A stretch of 64,000 nt of DNA, taken from Anticarsia gemmatalis (taxonomy: Eukaryota; Arthropoda; Insecta; Lepidoptera; Erebidae). Within the stretch, counting starts at the first letter, position 1, and every line of letters starts with the position of its first letter. Under the pieces are notes generated by a model. That model did no database searches. It had not been told where the DNA came from and saw nothing but the letters and a program-made list of their open reading frames with translations. The position numbers were made by a program, and so were the translations under genes. The stretch lies in NCBI RefSeq assembly GCF_050436995.1, contig NC_134765.1:8025501-8089500 (forward strand). The letters are read 5' to 3'. Below, piece after piece: positions 35,988 to 45,429 of the stretch.

Positions 35988-36419
35988 ACATATCCATTAA
36001 TTAAAAACAATACATACTGAGCTGTTACAATTAATACCTAAACAATAACACAGCAATTGATTAATATTGTACAGCAACAATTGAATTCATTAATCACATT
36101 CTAAAGGACAACTTCGGATTAGTGACGTCAGTACTTGACAATGAAGATTTTAGAATTATTTACTATGTGTATATATATATTAACCCGTAGTACCCTATTC
36201 ATAAGAATATATGAAGTTATGAAAGGCTTAAAAAAAATTGTTTCTTTCACTCCTTAACGAAATGAAAAAGAGAAAACATATTATTAAAGTAGTTTTTTAA
36301 CTATAATAGGTTTATAGTGTGTTTATGAATAAGGGTGAGGGTATAAGGGTTAGTATATAAATTTATTTGTTTAGATTGAAGTTCCTTTCACTGCGTCTGT
36401 GGATTTAGTGTATGCTACT

Positions 36420-36640
36420 CATAGATTGCCTGGAGTTAGGAAGTTGAGGTCGTAGACCTCTATGCCTTGCACGTAAAGGGACACGCTGGGAAAAATGTAT
36501 GTACTGTGGAGGAACGAGGTGATCATGTACCTCCAACACATAGGGAGGATCCTCCGACCCGGTGAGGTGATCATGCCTGGTGGGCCTAGGCTGCCGGTTG
36601 GCTGCAGGACTGTTCTAGTCAGGAACTTGTATATAATATA
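36420..36640. other. GC-richer block of unknown origin
   Basis: It stands out from AT-rich surroundings and has repeated GAGGTGATCATG words (36517-36528, 36564-36575). All six frames are interrupted by stops. It is probably an old insert but matches none of the families above. Confidence 0.35.
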
Positions 36641-36966
36641 TTATTATTATAGTGAATTGATGTGCAAACTTTGATAGCGCGATTCAGGACTTGTGACGTC
36701 AGTCGCTCTGCGAGTTTTGGTGGTTGTGCGCTCGTCCCATTGGATGTCGCTATATGTAGTGATCCGCTACAGTACCTACCAATAAAAATAATAAGTTTTT
36801 GGATTGGACTTGAGATCCAAGTATTTAGAAACTTTCTTAAACAGACACGTCCAAGAATTGTTAATTTGTTGCAAGAAAATACAGAAACCAGTTGTTGCAT
36901 TTTCGAAAGAGCATTACAAATTCTGGGTTTGCTGTAACTTATGTCTTTTTTCTTCTGGAGTATTAC

Positions 36967-37064
36967 CTGTGCCGGTGGTTTGTGGGGCGATGGCCCTTGT
37001 GAGCACCGCCATTAGAAGTACGATGCGGTGCATGCCGCCGCATCCTACCCGCTCAGCAGGCTCG
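36967..37064 (-). CDS. dpr-like Ig gene, first coding exon (start codon and signal peptide)
   Basis: This is the first coding exon of a two-Ig-domain surface protein. A pyrimidine-poor but usable acceptor (TTTTGTCCACAG) precedes 37064 and a donor (CACAG/GTAATA) follows 36967. The start is ATG at 37033, giving 22 codons plus one base. The peptide begins MHRIVLLMAVLTRAIA, a short hydrophobic stretch that would serve as a weak signal peptide. The last base (G) joins the first two bases of the exon at 30667 (GA) to make a Gly codon, so the phase fits exactly. Bases 37034-37064 would be 5' UTR. An ATG at 37043, out of frame, lies just upstream and could be a short upstream ORF. The exon was chosen by phase and splice sites. 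It has no conserved domain, so it is less certain than the Ig exons. Confidence 0.68.
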
Positions 37065-37172
37065 CTGTGGACAAAATACATGCATTGTACCAGCAAGTAA
37101 TTAAATCTCAATAGACATATAGGCAAAACAAGACTCCTAATTGTACGAAAAACAGCTAACCTTCCTGCCAAC

Positions 37173-37480
37173 TACGATGGATTTGACTTCCAGCCTCACT
37201 GGATGCAGCTGAATAATAGTATTTGACATGGAGCCACTGCCGTTCCGACCTTTACAGCCTAGTTAAAAGGGTTATAACCCGATACCCCTCAGTATGACTG
37301 GTTGTCATAACGACTGTCAACGAACTTTGAAAATGATACCCAAGACCCTCAATTTAACACGCCTTTCAAACCACGAAAGATCTCAGCATTATGTATAAAT
37401 GGTATAATATGGTCACCCATCCACAGTCCTACCTCATTAAGACTAGCTTAACCAGAGAAATCGATTCGCGCGGCTGTTCT
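37173..37480 (-). mobile_element. SINE B copy
   Basis: Reverse copy starting about 110 bp upstream of the first coding exon of the Ig gene. Motifs: GGTCACCCATCCACAGTC, TTAAGACTAGCTTAACC, CCCGATACCCCTC and GACTGTCAACGA. Moderately diverged. Confidence 0.8.
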
Positions 37481-38166
37481 TACTTAGGTACGGATACTAT
37501 TTCTTAGATACTATTAAATTTCCTAAACTAATTGTATAAACCAATCAGTCTAATCTAATTATTCGTGTCTCATGTTAATCAACTGGTAACTACTAATAAA
37601 TAATTGTCACGTTCGGCCATGAGTCCCTGAGGCACTAATATAGGTGTGTTATAATTCTATAGAGGTCCCCAATTAAGTGACAGGACAATGTGAGGGACTT
37701 TGGACTGTTAAATATGAAACCCTTGGGGTTATAGTATTTGTTTTTAATAAGACTGCTGTGGTAATGAACACGTGACAAACTTTGAACGATGTTGAATTAT
37801 ATTGTGTTTTATTTTAAGATATGTTCTAACGGTGAAGAAAAATATCGTGATGAAATCTTACATGCCCAAAATTTGTTGGCGTGTCGTGGCGGAATGAAGG
37901 CATAACCCCTCCCGAGGTTGAAAAAAATATTATGTTCACTGTTTCTACCTTTCATGAAACAGGTAACATTGATTATAAGTAGTCTATTATACCACTCGAT
38001 ATCAACGTACCTTTTATAAGTAACTAAGTGAACGATTTTTTCAAATAAGTCAATAACCAATACGCTTTTTACTAGAAGTTTATCAAGTTCTCCCCTCACT
38101 CAATCTCCTTTTAATTAGTTATTAAAATCCTAAGACTTCACATTTACTTTTTCGAAGTTATAGTAT
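37481..38166. other. AT-rich upstream flank, nothing recognised
   Basis: About 0.7 kb upstream of the first recognised exon. There are no convincing exons, repeats of the families described here or core promoter motifs. It could be 5' flank or a 5'-UTR intron, because the exon at 37064 is preceded by an acceptor-like sequence, which suggests a further non-coding exon at higher coordinates. Confidence 0.4.
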
Positions 38167-38533
38167 ACTAGCTGACCCGTGCGGCTCCGCTCGCATGAAT
38201 GATTTTTTTTTACTAATACAAAGCTTAATTATTTCTTAACAACAATAATGCTTTTTTTTTACGAAAAATATTCTCAAAATTATTTATATCACATATAACT
38301 CGCGCTAAAGCATATCCGCCATTAAAACTGTTGCCATGACAACGGAATTTTGTTAATTCAATGTCATTATAATATTGATTATTCGCGACTTCGGTGGCGA
38401 AACCTGAATTTTCCCGGGAAATGCGTCATTTTCCCGGGGTAAAAAGTAGCCTATGTCCTTTCTCGGGTATCAAACTATCTCCATACCAAATTTCATGTAA
38501 ATTGGTTCAGTAGTTTAAGCGTGATTGAGTAGC

Positions 38534-38576
<43 letters not shown>

Positions 38577-38608
38577 GTTACTTTCGCATTTATAATATTA
38601 GTATGGAT
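38167..38608 (+). mobile_element. RTE-like 3' end with (CAGA)n
   Basis: ACTAGCTGACCCGTGCGGCT at the start, TTTCCCGGGGTAAAAAGTAG inside, then a perfect (CAGA)n microsatellite (about 38532-38576) and TATAATATTAGTATGGATTA. Related to 3913-4171 by both ends. Confidence 0.82.
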
Positions 38609-39291
38609 TATTTGGATTTAAAATAATGTGAAACACTGTTTGAAATGTCCGTATAACCTCTCTCATTCTCAAGTCCAAAAGTCCCAAACAAAATAAATTT
38701 TAAAGTGACAACCCAAAACAAAACCAAAGAAGGAATAAGACTAAAACCAAACCGTTGTAATAAACAATTTAAATATTAAATATTCGTAGCTGACCTTTTA
38801 TTGTCAAAGAAGAAACAAAACGCTTAAAGATTCCTTCGGTTTTAGATCCTTCGTAAAATTGCCTCAAAACCAGTACAAACTAAATGTTTAATTTATTTAC
38901 AATTTTAAATAGACTAATTGTTTCGAAGGACAGTTTGATCCCTTCTTTAGTATCGTCAATTAAGAAAACTTTATGAATTTAGTTCCTGAATGATTTATTT
39001 GACAAGATAATGCTTTTGGAATAGGCTCTCCAAAATAACCTGGTAGTCAGGCCGTCACAGTTTCATTGGAATTACAAGAAAGCCGCGAGACAAAGAGACA
39101 TCGTGAAATGTGTAGGACTGAAATAGATGAAACAAGCTCAGGATCGTAAAAAATGGCGTACTGTAGCGTGATTCTGTACTGTCAAGTATCGAGAAGTTGA
39201 AATTTTAACAATACTGCTAAAGTAGTTTCTATGACAACCCCCGAAGACCAGATTTTGGTACAAAATTTCTCGATAGCTAGCCGGTTGTCGT

Positions 39292-39304
39292 TACTCGATA
39301 CTTG
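39292..39304. repeat. Target-site duplication of the LINE, left copy
   Basis: TACTCGATACTTG, identical to 45184-45196. It is itself part of the interrupted MITE T arm, whose continuous sequence can be read by joining the two flanks. Confidence 0.95.
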
Positions 39305-40060
39305 GGGGTGGGGATGTGCATATGCTTTTGCAGTTTGAATAATCACGACATGCTTCTCGCTTGCTTTTCACACGCTTGCCTGCACAGACGCATGGTAGCA
39401 TAAGTACAAACCCCTCATAGTGCCTCCATCAGAAGCACTGTGAGAGCGAGGTCTTAGGGGAGAGCGCAACAGTCGTGAAGATCCCTAAGGCAAGTCCAGT
39501 AGTTATCCTTCCCGTGGTTGCTTGCCCTGTTATTGGTCCAGTTCCCTCAGAAATGGATATAACCGAAACTACTGGGCGCCTATCGCAAGGATGCTGAGGT
39601 CACACCTTTGCGAGTTCATCATCTTACAGACAAGATGGTGGATAGAATTGACCTCCTGCGTGTTTGTGCCGTGCGCGGGAACCCGTAAGGAGTGGATGAA
39701 AGAATCCTGGGGGTTGAGCTGAATGTCAGCTGCGGCTGGCAGGAGGCAACACGCCTCTTTGGTCTGGATTTCCTCCGTAACGGGCGGTCAAGGGCTAGCC
39801 ACCTGCGATCAAGCGGCTGAAGCATCCGGTCAGACGGATGCTGGCGAGCTTCCTGGAGTGATGGAGTCGGCAGACGGCGGAGCAGGACCTCTCGCAGGTT
39901 GTGGTAACAGGTGAGTTGTTTTTGCACCGTTTAGTCTCGTCGGCGACGCACTTCGGGGAGCTATATCAGTCCGGTAGCCTTGGTGCTATAGAGCATCCCC
40001 ACATGAGGGCTCCGAGGAGGGTGAGGAGCCGGACTGACGAATCACATATAAAACAAAGGT
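39305..40060 (+). promoter_or_regulatory. LINE 5' UTR with presumed internal promoter
   Basis: The 756 bp between the left duplication and the ORF1 start. It begins GGGGTGGGGATG and is much richer in GC than the surroundings. LINEs that insert autonomously need an internal promoter in this region; I can point to position and composition only, not to a defined initiator. Open frames here (for example 39522-39722) overlap on both strands and have no recognisable domain, so I treat the stretch as untranslated. Confidence 0.6.
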
Positions 40061-41392
40061 ATGGATAAATTATCAAATAACCAAACCCAATCCAGTGCGA
40101 AAGCACCTACCGCGCTAAGCGCAAAGACTACTGAGGGCGTCAGCGGAGGCGACAGCGACTCGTGTAGCTGGACCGAGGTGTCTCGCAAGAGAACCTGTGG
40201 GCTGCCACGACAAGCTGGAGCCAAAGCCAACCCCAAAGTTGGGTCAAAAGCGGAGGGGAAGCCCGAAAGGCAAACCGAACGGGCCACAACAGGCCCGAAC
40301 GGTGTCGATAAGGCGACCCAACCTCCGGCGAACGAAAGTGCCCCAGGGAGCAGTGGCGGGAGATTCCAGAGCGGAAGGACCGGGGTGGCCTCTAGGGGCC
40401 CCTGTGGGCCACCGACCTCTGACCCCAATACCAAACCCAAAGGCACGCAGGAGGGCCCTAGCGCATCAGCACAAAGGCGTAATCGTCGGCTGAGGAAGCT
40501 GCAGGCACTCCAGAGCAACAACGATGCACCTACCAAACGTGCAAGGGAGGTAAGCGACGGGTCACAAGAGCAAGCCCGGGAGGCCAAAAAGCCAAAAACC
40601 CAGGGCTCCTACCGAGACGTCGTTGCGGCCAGCCTCAGGATGGCGGTCATCCTTGAAGGGTATCCTGAAAGGAAGATGACCATCAAGGAAGGACACAAAG
40701 TGCAGGACCTGATGTTCGACCGGCTGATGGCGATGACCGGTCCGCCGCCCCTCGTCAACATGGGCAACATTGTGTCCGGGGCACTGTTCTTCACCTGCGC
40801 CGATGAGACCTCAGCGAAATGGCTGAAGGAGCTCACCGGCTCAAAGGTAGGTGAGGATAAAATTATTAGAGTAGTGGCAGCCAAAGACCTACCGAAGCCG
40901 GTCAAAATGGCCTGGAAGTCGCGCGCCGCGTCCGAAAAGGACAACAGGCGGGTGCTGATGCTGGTGGAGAAGATGAACCCGGGCCTGAAAACACAGGAAT
41001 GGCGAGTCATCGACACCCAGAATGACGAGTTCACGGTGCGGAGAATCGTCATGATGGACAAGGACTCGGCCGAGTTCATCAAAGCCCGGGACTACAGGCT
41101 ACCCACCGGCATCGATTTCAGCATTTTTAAACTGCTAGAGGATGCCTCCCCGGTGGCCAGTACGTCAGGGGAGGAGCAACGAGAGCCGCCTGAGGAAGGC
41201 GACCCTCCCGCCTCAACGACAATGACGGAGCCTGCGAACCCACCTCAGCGCCCCATGACCCCTGGAGCCCCGCCATCCCCAGTGTCAACCATTGGCACTG
41301 AGGACCTTTTTGGGGAAATGCGGAACCTGGCGCTTGAGGAGGACGCTCTCCTAGAGCCGTCTCCAGACAGCGAGGCGGGCGGCGACCCATAG
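40061..41392 (+). CDS. LINE ORF1, DUF4780-like RNA-binding protein
   Basis: A 443-residue ORF1 (Gag-like) protein, expected to bind the element RNA and form the transposition particle. Residues 1-190 are basic, polar and low in complexity (many Lys, Arg, Pro, Gly, Ser and Gln). Residues about 190-350 form a folded region with LEGYPERKMTIKEGHKVQD, KDLPKPVKMAW, MNPGLKTQEWRVID and KARDYRLPTGIDF. That pattern matches what I know as DUF4780, found in insect non-LTR elements. The C-terminal 90 residues are acidic and Pro-rich. No CCHC zinc knuckle is visible, which is unusual for I-group ORF1 proteins. The start at 40061 is the first ATG after the GC-rich leader. ORF2 begins 25 nt after the stop in another frame, so it probably depends on reinitiation. 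Confidence 0.9.
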   Translation: MDKLSNNQTQSSAKAPTALSAKTTEGVSGGDSDSCSWTEVSRKRTCGLPRQAGAKANPKVGSKAEGKPERQTERATTGPNGVDKATQPPANESAPGSSGGRFQSGRTGVASRGPCGPPTSDPNTKPKGTQEGPSASAQRRNRRLRKLQALQSNNDAPTKRAREVSDGSQEQAREAKKPKTQGSYRDVVAASLRMAVILEGYPERKMTIKEGHKVQDLMFDRLMAMTGPPPLVNMGNIVSGALFFTCADETSAKWLKELTGSKVGEDKIIRVVAAKDLPKPVKMAWKSRAASEKDNRRVLMLVEKMNPGLKTQEWRVIDTQNDEFTVRRIVMMDKDSAEFIKARDYRLPTGIDFSIFKLLEDASPVASTSGEEQREPPEEGDPPASTTMTEPANPPQRPMTPGAPPSPVSTIGTEDLFGEMRNLALEEDALLEPSPDSEAGGDP

Positions 41393-41417
41393 TTGCCCCC
41401 CCCACCTCCACCACCAA

Positions 41418-44400
41418 ATGAGCCCCCAATCAACCATCAACATGGAGGGTTTAAGGTACGTTCAAATCAACCTACAGCACAACAAGGCGGCTACGGCCCT
41501 TCTGGCACGAGCCCTAAAAGGAGGCAAATTCGACATTGCTCTCATACAAGAACCCTACATATATAAAGGGGAAATCAAAGGATTAGACGACACTGGAGGA
41601 ACAATATGGAACTCCAGAAACACTAATAACGGTGTGAGAACGTGCATATACACCAGGAATGGCGTAAATGCATGGCCTCTGCACGACTTCTGCTACAGGG
41701 ATCTGACGGCAGTCAAGATCAACACAGGGGGAAAAGATAGCAGCAAGACCATCATCTCTGCCGCTGTCTACCTTCCCTATGAGGAACCTAACCCGATCCC
41801 AACACAACTTGAAGGTCTGGTTAACCACAGCATCCAGCACAAGATGGACATCATTATTGGATGCGATGCAAATGCTCACCACGTGATCTGGGGCAGCTCG
41901 GACACCAATAGAAGGGGAGAAAAAGTACTGGAATATCTGGTAAGTTCTCCTTTACAATTACTCAACCGAGGAAACAGCCCTACCTTCGTCAATGCGCGGA
42001 GAGGTGAGGTAATAGATATAACCCTAGCCACTAACACTGCTAGCAATCATATCGCTAACTGGCATGTATCAAATGAAATCTCGCTTTCAGATCATAGATA
42101 TATATGCTTTAACTATGGGACGACTCGCGTAGACACAGCTACGATCAGAAGGAATCCCAAACACACGGACTGGGTTAACTATAGCAAAGATCTAAAGATC
42201 TTGCTAGGTGACCCGAAGTGCAAGCTCAATTCTACCCTGGATATAGAACTTGAAGCAGACCGGTTATCGAAAACGATCACACAGGCCTGGACGGATAACT
42301 GCCCGGCAAAAGAAATCAAACCCAAAAAAGTCCCTTGGTGGAACAAGGAACTGGAGGCTCTAAAACGCGAAACCAGAATCGCCTTTAATAGAGCTAAGGC
42401 CCGAAATGACTACAGTGACTATTCAAAAAAGCTAACTGAATATCACAAAGCTGTAAGGAAAAGCAAGCGCAAATCCTGGACCGATCATTGCGGCCTAATT
42501 AGCTCGCTTCCAGAAAGCATGAGACTGACCAAAGCACTATCGCTGGCCAAAGAGAGCCCGCTCACCAGTATCAAAAACAAAGACGGGAAACTCACAGAAT
42601 CTGGGGAAGAAACGCTACGCATTATGGCTACCGAACATTTCCCAGGCTCAACTATCATCAACATAATGACAGATGAAGATATAACGCATAGCGAAGAAAA
42701 TCTCATCAAGACGTCAAGGGCTGAATGGAACACAGCCAGGAAAATAGTAGATGGGAACCTTCTGAAATGGGCAATTGACAGCTTTAAGCCCTACAAATCA
42801 CCAGGACCAGATGGTATATACCCCATACTCCTACAAAAAGGCAGCAATGTGTTAATACCACACTTGGTGCGTATTTACAGAGCATGCCTAGCCTATGGCC
42901 ATATACCAAAACTATGGTCAAAAGTGAAAGTAGTATACCTGCCTAAACCGGGAAAAACAAACTACGAAGATGTTAGGTCATATCGACCCATCAGCCTTAC
43001 ATCGTTTCTACTTAAAACGATCGAAAAGCTGATTGACAAACATATAAGAGACGGACCTTTAAGAAACAATCCACTCCACGATAGGCAATGTGATTATCAA
43101 CAAGGGAAATCGACCGAAACAGCTCTTCATCTAGTGATAGAACGAGCAGAGGCAGCACTGGAAAGCAAAGAAATATGCGTGGCCACCTTCATAGATATAG
43201 AAGGGGCCTTTGACAGAACCACCTTCGAAGCTATCCAAGATGCTGCTTTAAAACATGGCGTGAACCCAACCATCTGCAGATGGATCGGGAATATGCTGCA
43301 AAACAGAGTTATCAGTTCCACGTTAGCTGGCGATACAATCCACATCAAAACAACCAGAGGCTGCCCACAGGGAGGGGTGCTGTCGCCTCTGCTGTGGAGC
43401 CTAGTGGTCGATTCGCTAATGAAAGAACTGAACACAGGACCATTCTACACGGTAGGTTACGCAGATGACCTAGCCATTATGGTCAACGGAAAAATTCCGA
43501 CGATCGTCTCGCAGTTGTCACAAGAAGCGATCAAAATAGCAGAAAGATGGAGCAGAGAAAACCACCTATCCATCAACCCTAGTAAAACCACCACGATGTA
43601 CTTTACTAGGAAAAGAGACCTCAAAAACTTCAAAAGCCTAAAGATGGCAGGAGAAGAATTACAATGGTCGACACAGGTCAAATACTTAGGACTCATACTG
43701 GACAAAGATCTGACCTGGAAAAAACACCAGGAGCATATAACCAATAAATCCTTAAGAATTTTTGGCATGCTCAGGAGGGCCTATGGCAAAACATGGGGAC
43801 TCCAACCAAAGGTACTATACTGGATCTACACAATGATGATCCTACCCATCATCAAGTATGGAAGTGTAGTATGGTGGCCAAGAACCAATAAAGAGACATG
43901 CAAGAAAGCGCTCAGCACAATCCAAAGGGTTGCCTGCATGTCTATAACAGGTGCCTTCAGAACAACACCAACGGCGGCAATGGAAACCTTACTTGGAATC
44001 ACTCCTTTGCACCTTACAGTCCAAAGAGAGGCAATCAATGCGTTGAAAAGACTCAAAGATGCAAACCTCGGGACAAGGAAGATGATGACGTGCAACCATA
44101 CAAACATGGGCATAAAACCTCATCTAAAAGAGATGCTAGATATGAACTCTGACAAAATACAGACAATACTAGTCACTCACAGAAACTTTAAGATGACGAT
44201 TCCGACGAGAGAAGAATGGAGTCAAGGTCTCTACACACAAACCAAATCGAGACAGATATGGTACACCGATGGCTCCAAAATGCAGAACGGCACAGGAGCA
44301 GGCGTTCACTCGGAGGACTGCAGCATAAGCACTAGCCTAGGCAGATATGCTTCAGTCTTCCAAGCAGAAGTACACGCAATCATCGAATGCACCCAAGAGA

Positions 44401-45083
44401 TTATAAAACGAGATACAAAAAATCGCGACATTTATATACTCAGCGACAGTCAAGCAGCTATTAAAGCTCTCTGCTGTTTTAAGGTCAATTCGGGACTTGT
44501 ACTGAATTGCATAAAGAACCTGAACAAGGTAGGTCGTACAAACAACGTTAGGCTAGTTTGGGTACCAGGCCATGCGGGCATAGATGGGAATGAGAAAGCT
44601 GATGAACTTGCACGGAAAGGATCAGAATCACTCCCAATAGGTCCAGAACCAATAATTGGACTACCTGATGCGACAGTCAAACTGGCAATAACCAACTTCA
44701 CCAGGGACCAGCATCTGAAAGAATGGAAAGCCATATCTGGACTAACCCATTCAAAACTGTTCATAAATAACGTCAACAAAAGCTGGAGTAATAACCTAAT
44801 AAACCTCAGCAAAGACAGCATCAAGAAAATACTTGGTGCTTTCACAGGACACTACGGCACGAACTACATGTTAAACAAAATAGGTGCCATAGATGACCCC
44901 AAATGCAGGCACTGCAATGAAGAAGCAGAAACCATGAAACACATACTGTGCGAGTGTGATGCTTTAGGAAGGAAAAGAATGGATCTTCTAGGATGCGGTT
45001 ACCCTAAACCAGAAGACTACAGGCTGCTTCCGGTGGGGTGCATAGCAAAACTGATAAGTTTTGCCCTGCCCCCCAACGTCTAG
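41418..45083 (+). CDS. LINE ORF2: APE endonuclease, reverse transcriptase, RNase H
   Basis: A 1221-residue polyprotein that nicks the target and copies the element RNA into DNA there. The APE-like endonuclease spans about 10-235, with QINLQHNKAA, IQEP (Glu45), GCDANAHH and SDH (224-226). The reverse transcriptase spans about 470-800: KPGKTNYEDVRSYRPISLTS, FIDIEGAFD (Asp593), GCPQGGVLSPLLW, the active site YADD (681-684), then the SINPSKTT and KYLGLILD motifs. RNase H runs from about 945 to 1070 with Asp951 (YTDGSK), Glu984, Asp1010 (LSDSQ), His1052 (PGHAG) and Asp1062. A zinc-like motif, C1163-x2-C1166-x8-H1175-x4-C1180, lies near the C terminus. The ATG at 41442 (MEGLRYVQ) is an alternative start closer to the conserved region. 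The ORF is complete with no disrupting mutation. Confidence 0.97.
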   Translation: MSPQSTINMEGLRYVQINLQHNKAATALLARALKGGKFDIALIQEPYIYKGEIKGLDDTGGTIWNSRNTNNGVRTCIYTRNGVNAWPLHDFCYRDLTAVKINTGGKDSSKTIISAAVYLPYEEPNPIPTQLEGLVNHSIQHKMDIIIGCDANAHHVIWGSSDTNRRGEKVLEYLVSSPLQLLNRGNSPTFVNARRGEVIDITLATNTASNHIANWHVSNEISLSDHRYICFNYGTTRVDTATIRRNPKHTDWVNYSKDLKILLGDPKCKLNSTLDIELEADRLSKTITQAWTDNCPAKEIKPKKVPWWNKELEALKRETRIAFNRAKARNDYSDYSKKLTEYHKAVRKSKRKSWTDHCGLISSLPESMRLTKALSLAKESPLTSIKNKDGKLTESGEETLRIMATEHFPGSTIINIMTDEDITHSEENLIKTSRAEWNTARKIVDGNLLKWAIDSFKPYKSPGPDGIYPILLQKGSNVLIPHLVRIYRACLAYGHIPKLWSKVKVVYLPKPGKTNYEDVRSYRPISLTSFLLKTIEKLIDKHIRDGPLRNNPLHDRQCDYQQGKSTETALHLVIERAEAALESKEICVATFIDIEGAFDRTTFEAIQDAALKHGVNPTICRWIGNMLQNRVISSTLAGDTIHIKTTRGCPQGGVLSPLLWSLVVDSLMKELNTGPFYTVGYADDLAIMVNGKIPTIVSQLSQEAIKIAERWSRENHLSINPSKTTTMYFTRKRDLKNFKSLKMAGEELQWSTQVKYLGLILDKDLTWKKHQEHITNKSLRIFGMLRRAYGKTWGLQPKVLYWIYTMMILPIIKYGSVVWWPRTNKETCKKALSTIQRVACMSITGAFRTTPTAAMETLLGITPLHLTVQREAINALKRLKDANLGTRKMMTCNHTNMGIKPHLKEMLDMNSDKIQTILVTHRNFKMTIPTREEWSQGLYTQTKSRQIWYTDGSKMQNGTGAGVHSEDCSISTSLGRYASVFQAEVHAIIECTQEIIKRDTKNRDIYILSDSQAAIKALCCFKVNSGLVLNCIKNLNKVGRTNNVRLVWVPGHAGIDGNEKADELARKGSESLPIGPEPIIGLPDATVKLAITNFTRDQHLKEWKAISGLTHSKLFINNVNKSWSNNLINLSKDSIKKILGAFTGHYGTNYMLNKIGAIDDPKCRHCNEEAETMKHILCECDALGRKRMDLLGCGYPKPEDYRLLPVGCIAKLISFALPPNV

Positions 45084-45183
45084 AGAGCAGCAAAGGAGGG
45101 GGTGACACAAAGGATCAGGAATGGTCGAAGTGTCAGCCAGTCATTAACTGGCACCCCCACCCCTAAGATAAGATAAGATAAGA
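45084..45183 (+). repeat. LINE 3' UTR, hairpin and (TAAGA)n tail
   Basis: The 3' UTR is only about 78 bp. It holds an inverted repeat GCCAGT/ACTGGC with a 5-nt loop (45136-45152), followed by C-runs and four units of TAAGA before the duplication. A pentamer tail instead of poly(A) is typical of several I-group elements. The hairpin is a candidate recognition element for the reverse transcriptase (inference). Confidence 0.85.
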
Positions 45184-45196
45184 TACTCGATACTTG
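45184..45196. repeat. Target-site duplication of the LINE, right copy
   Basis: TACTCGATACTTG directly after the (TAAGA)n tail, a perfect 13/13 match to the left copy. This fixes the 3' boundary of the element. Confidence 0.95.
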
Positions 45197-45309
45197 TAGA
45201 GAATCGGGTTACTGAGGTATAGGCTATAGATGCCGCTAGAGAACATCCAAAGATCTTTGGGTGTTGTTCTTCACACGGGGTCAGTAATCGTACTCGTAAT
45301 CGGTCGTCA

Positions 45310-45412
45310 CGTTGATAAAACAAGATGTATCTATGAATGCAAAAGAGTGTGTAAGGATCGTAACAAGTGGGGTTCTTTGGTGCATAATACTGTAATGCAT
45401 CGCAAACGATAA
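45310..45412 (+). repeat. KW-repeat copy with residual reading frame
   Basis: Encodes TRCIYECKRVCKDRNKWGSL then VHNT, clearly related to 48899-49015. I take it for a remnant of the end of a LINE polyprotein, not a host gene. It begins about 100 bp beyond the right duplication of the LINE. Confidence 0.55.
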
Positions 45413-45429
45413 AAAGTTACGGAAAACGT

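Larger units (their letters stand above)
30668..36966 (-). other. 6.3-kb first coding intron
   Basis: This intron separates the start-codon exon from the linker exon. It holds two SINE A copies, a LINE-tail fragment, a long hairpin element (31649-31787), two MITE T copies, a SINE E copy and the 1.9-kb TIR transposon at 34073-35979. The GC-richer block 36420-36640 looks like an old insert but has no open frame and I could not assign it. Confidence 0.65.
39305..45183 (+). mobile_element. Full-length non-LTR retrotransposon (two ORFs, RNase H type)
   Basis: A complete LINE of 5879 bp: a 756-bp GC-richer 5' UTR, ORF1 (40061-41392), a 25-nt gap, ORF2 (41418-45083), a short 3' UTR with a small hairpin (45136-45152) and a (TAAGA)n tail (45162-45183). 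It is flanked by a perfect 13-bp duplication (39292-39304 and 45184-45196), the mark of target-primed reverse transcription. Both ORFs are uninterrupted and every catalytic residue I could check is present, so the insertion is recent and possibly competent. Endonuclease, reverse transcriptase and a C-terminal RNase H with an ORF1 of the DUF4780-like type point to the I/LOA/R1 group, most likely LOA-like. That clade call is inference. It interrupts a MITE T copy. Confidence 0.95.
39162..45213 (-). mobile_element. MITE T copy interrupted by the LINE
   Basis: Left part 39162-39304 begins TGTAGCGTGATTCTGTACTG and reaches CTAGCCGGTTGTCGTTAC. Right part 45197-45213 reads TAGAGAATCGGGTTACT. Skipping the LINE and one duplication restores the normal MITE T arm, so the MITE was there first. 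Confidence 0.9.

Noticed and set aside
38532..38576. Regular (CAGA)n array considered as a CRISPR-like repeat
   Set aside because: It is a simple tetranucleotide microsatellite without spacers, part of an RTE-like tail.
40042..40587. 181-codon minus-strand frame opposite LINE ORF1
   Set aside because: It is a shadow of the GC-rich ORF1 sequence; no domain, and ORF1 itself has clear features.
43127..44845. Several minus-strand frames opposite ORF2
   Set aside because: Antisense shadows of the reverse transcriptase and RNase H coding region.
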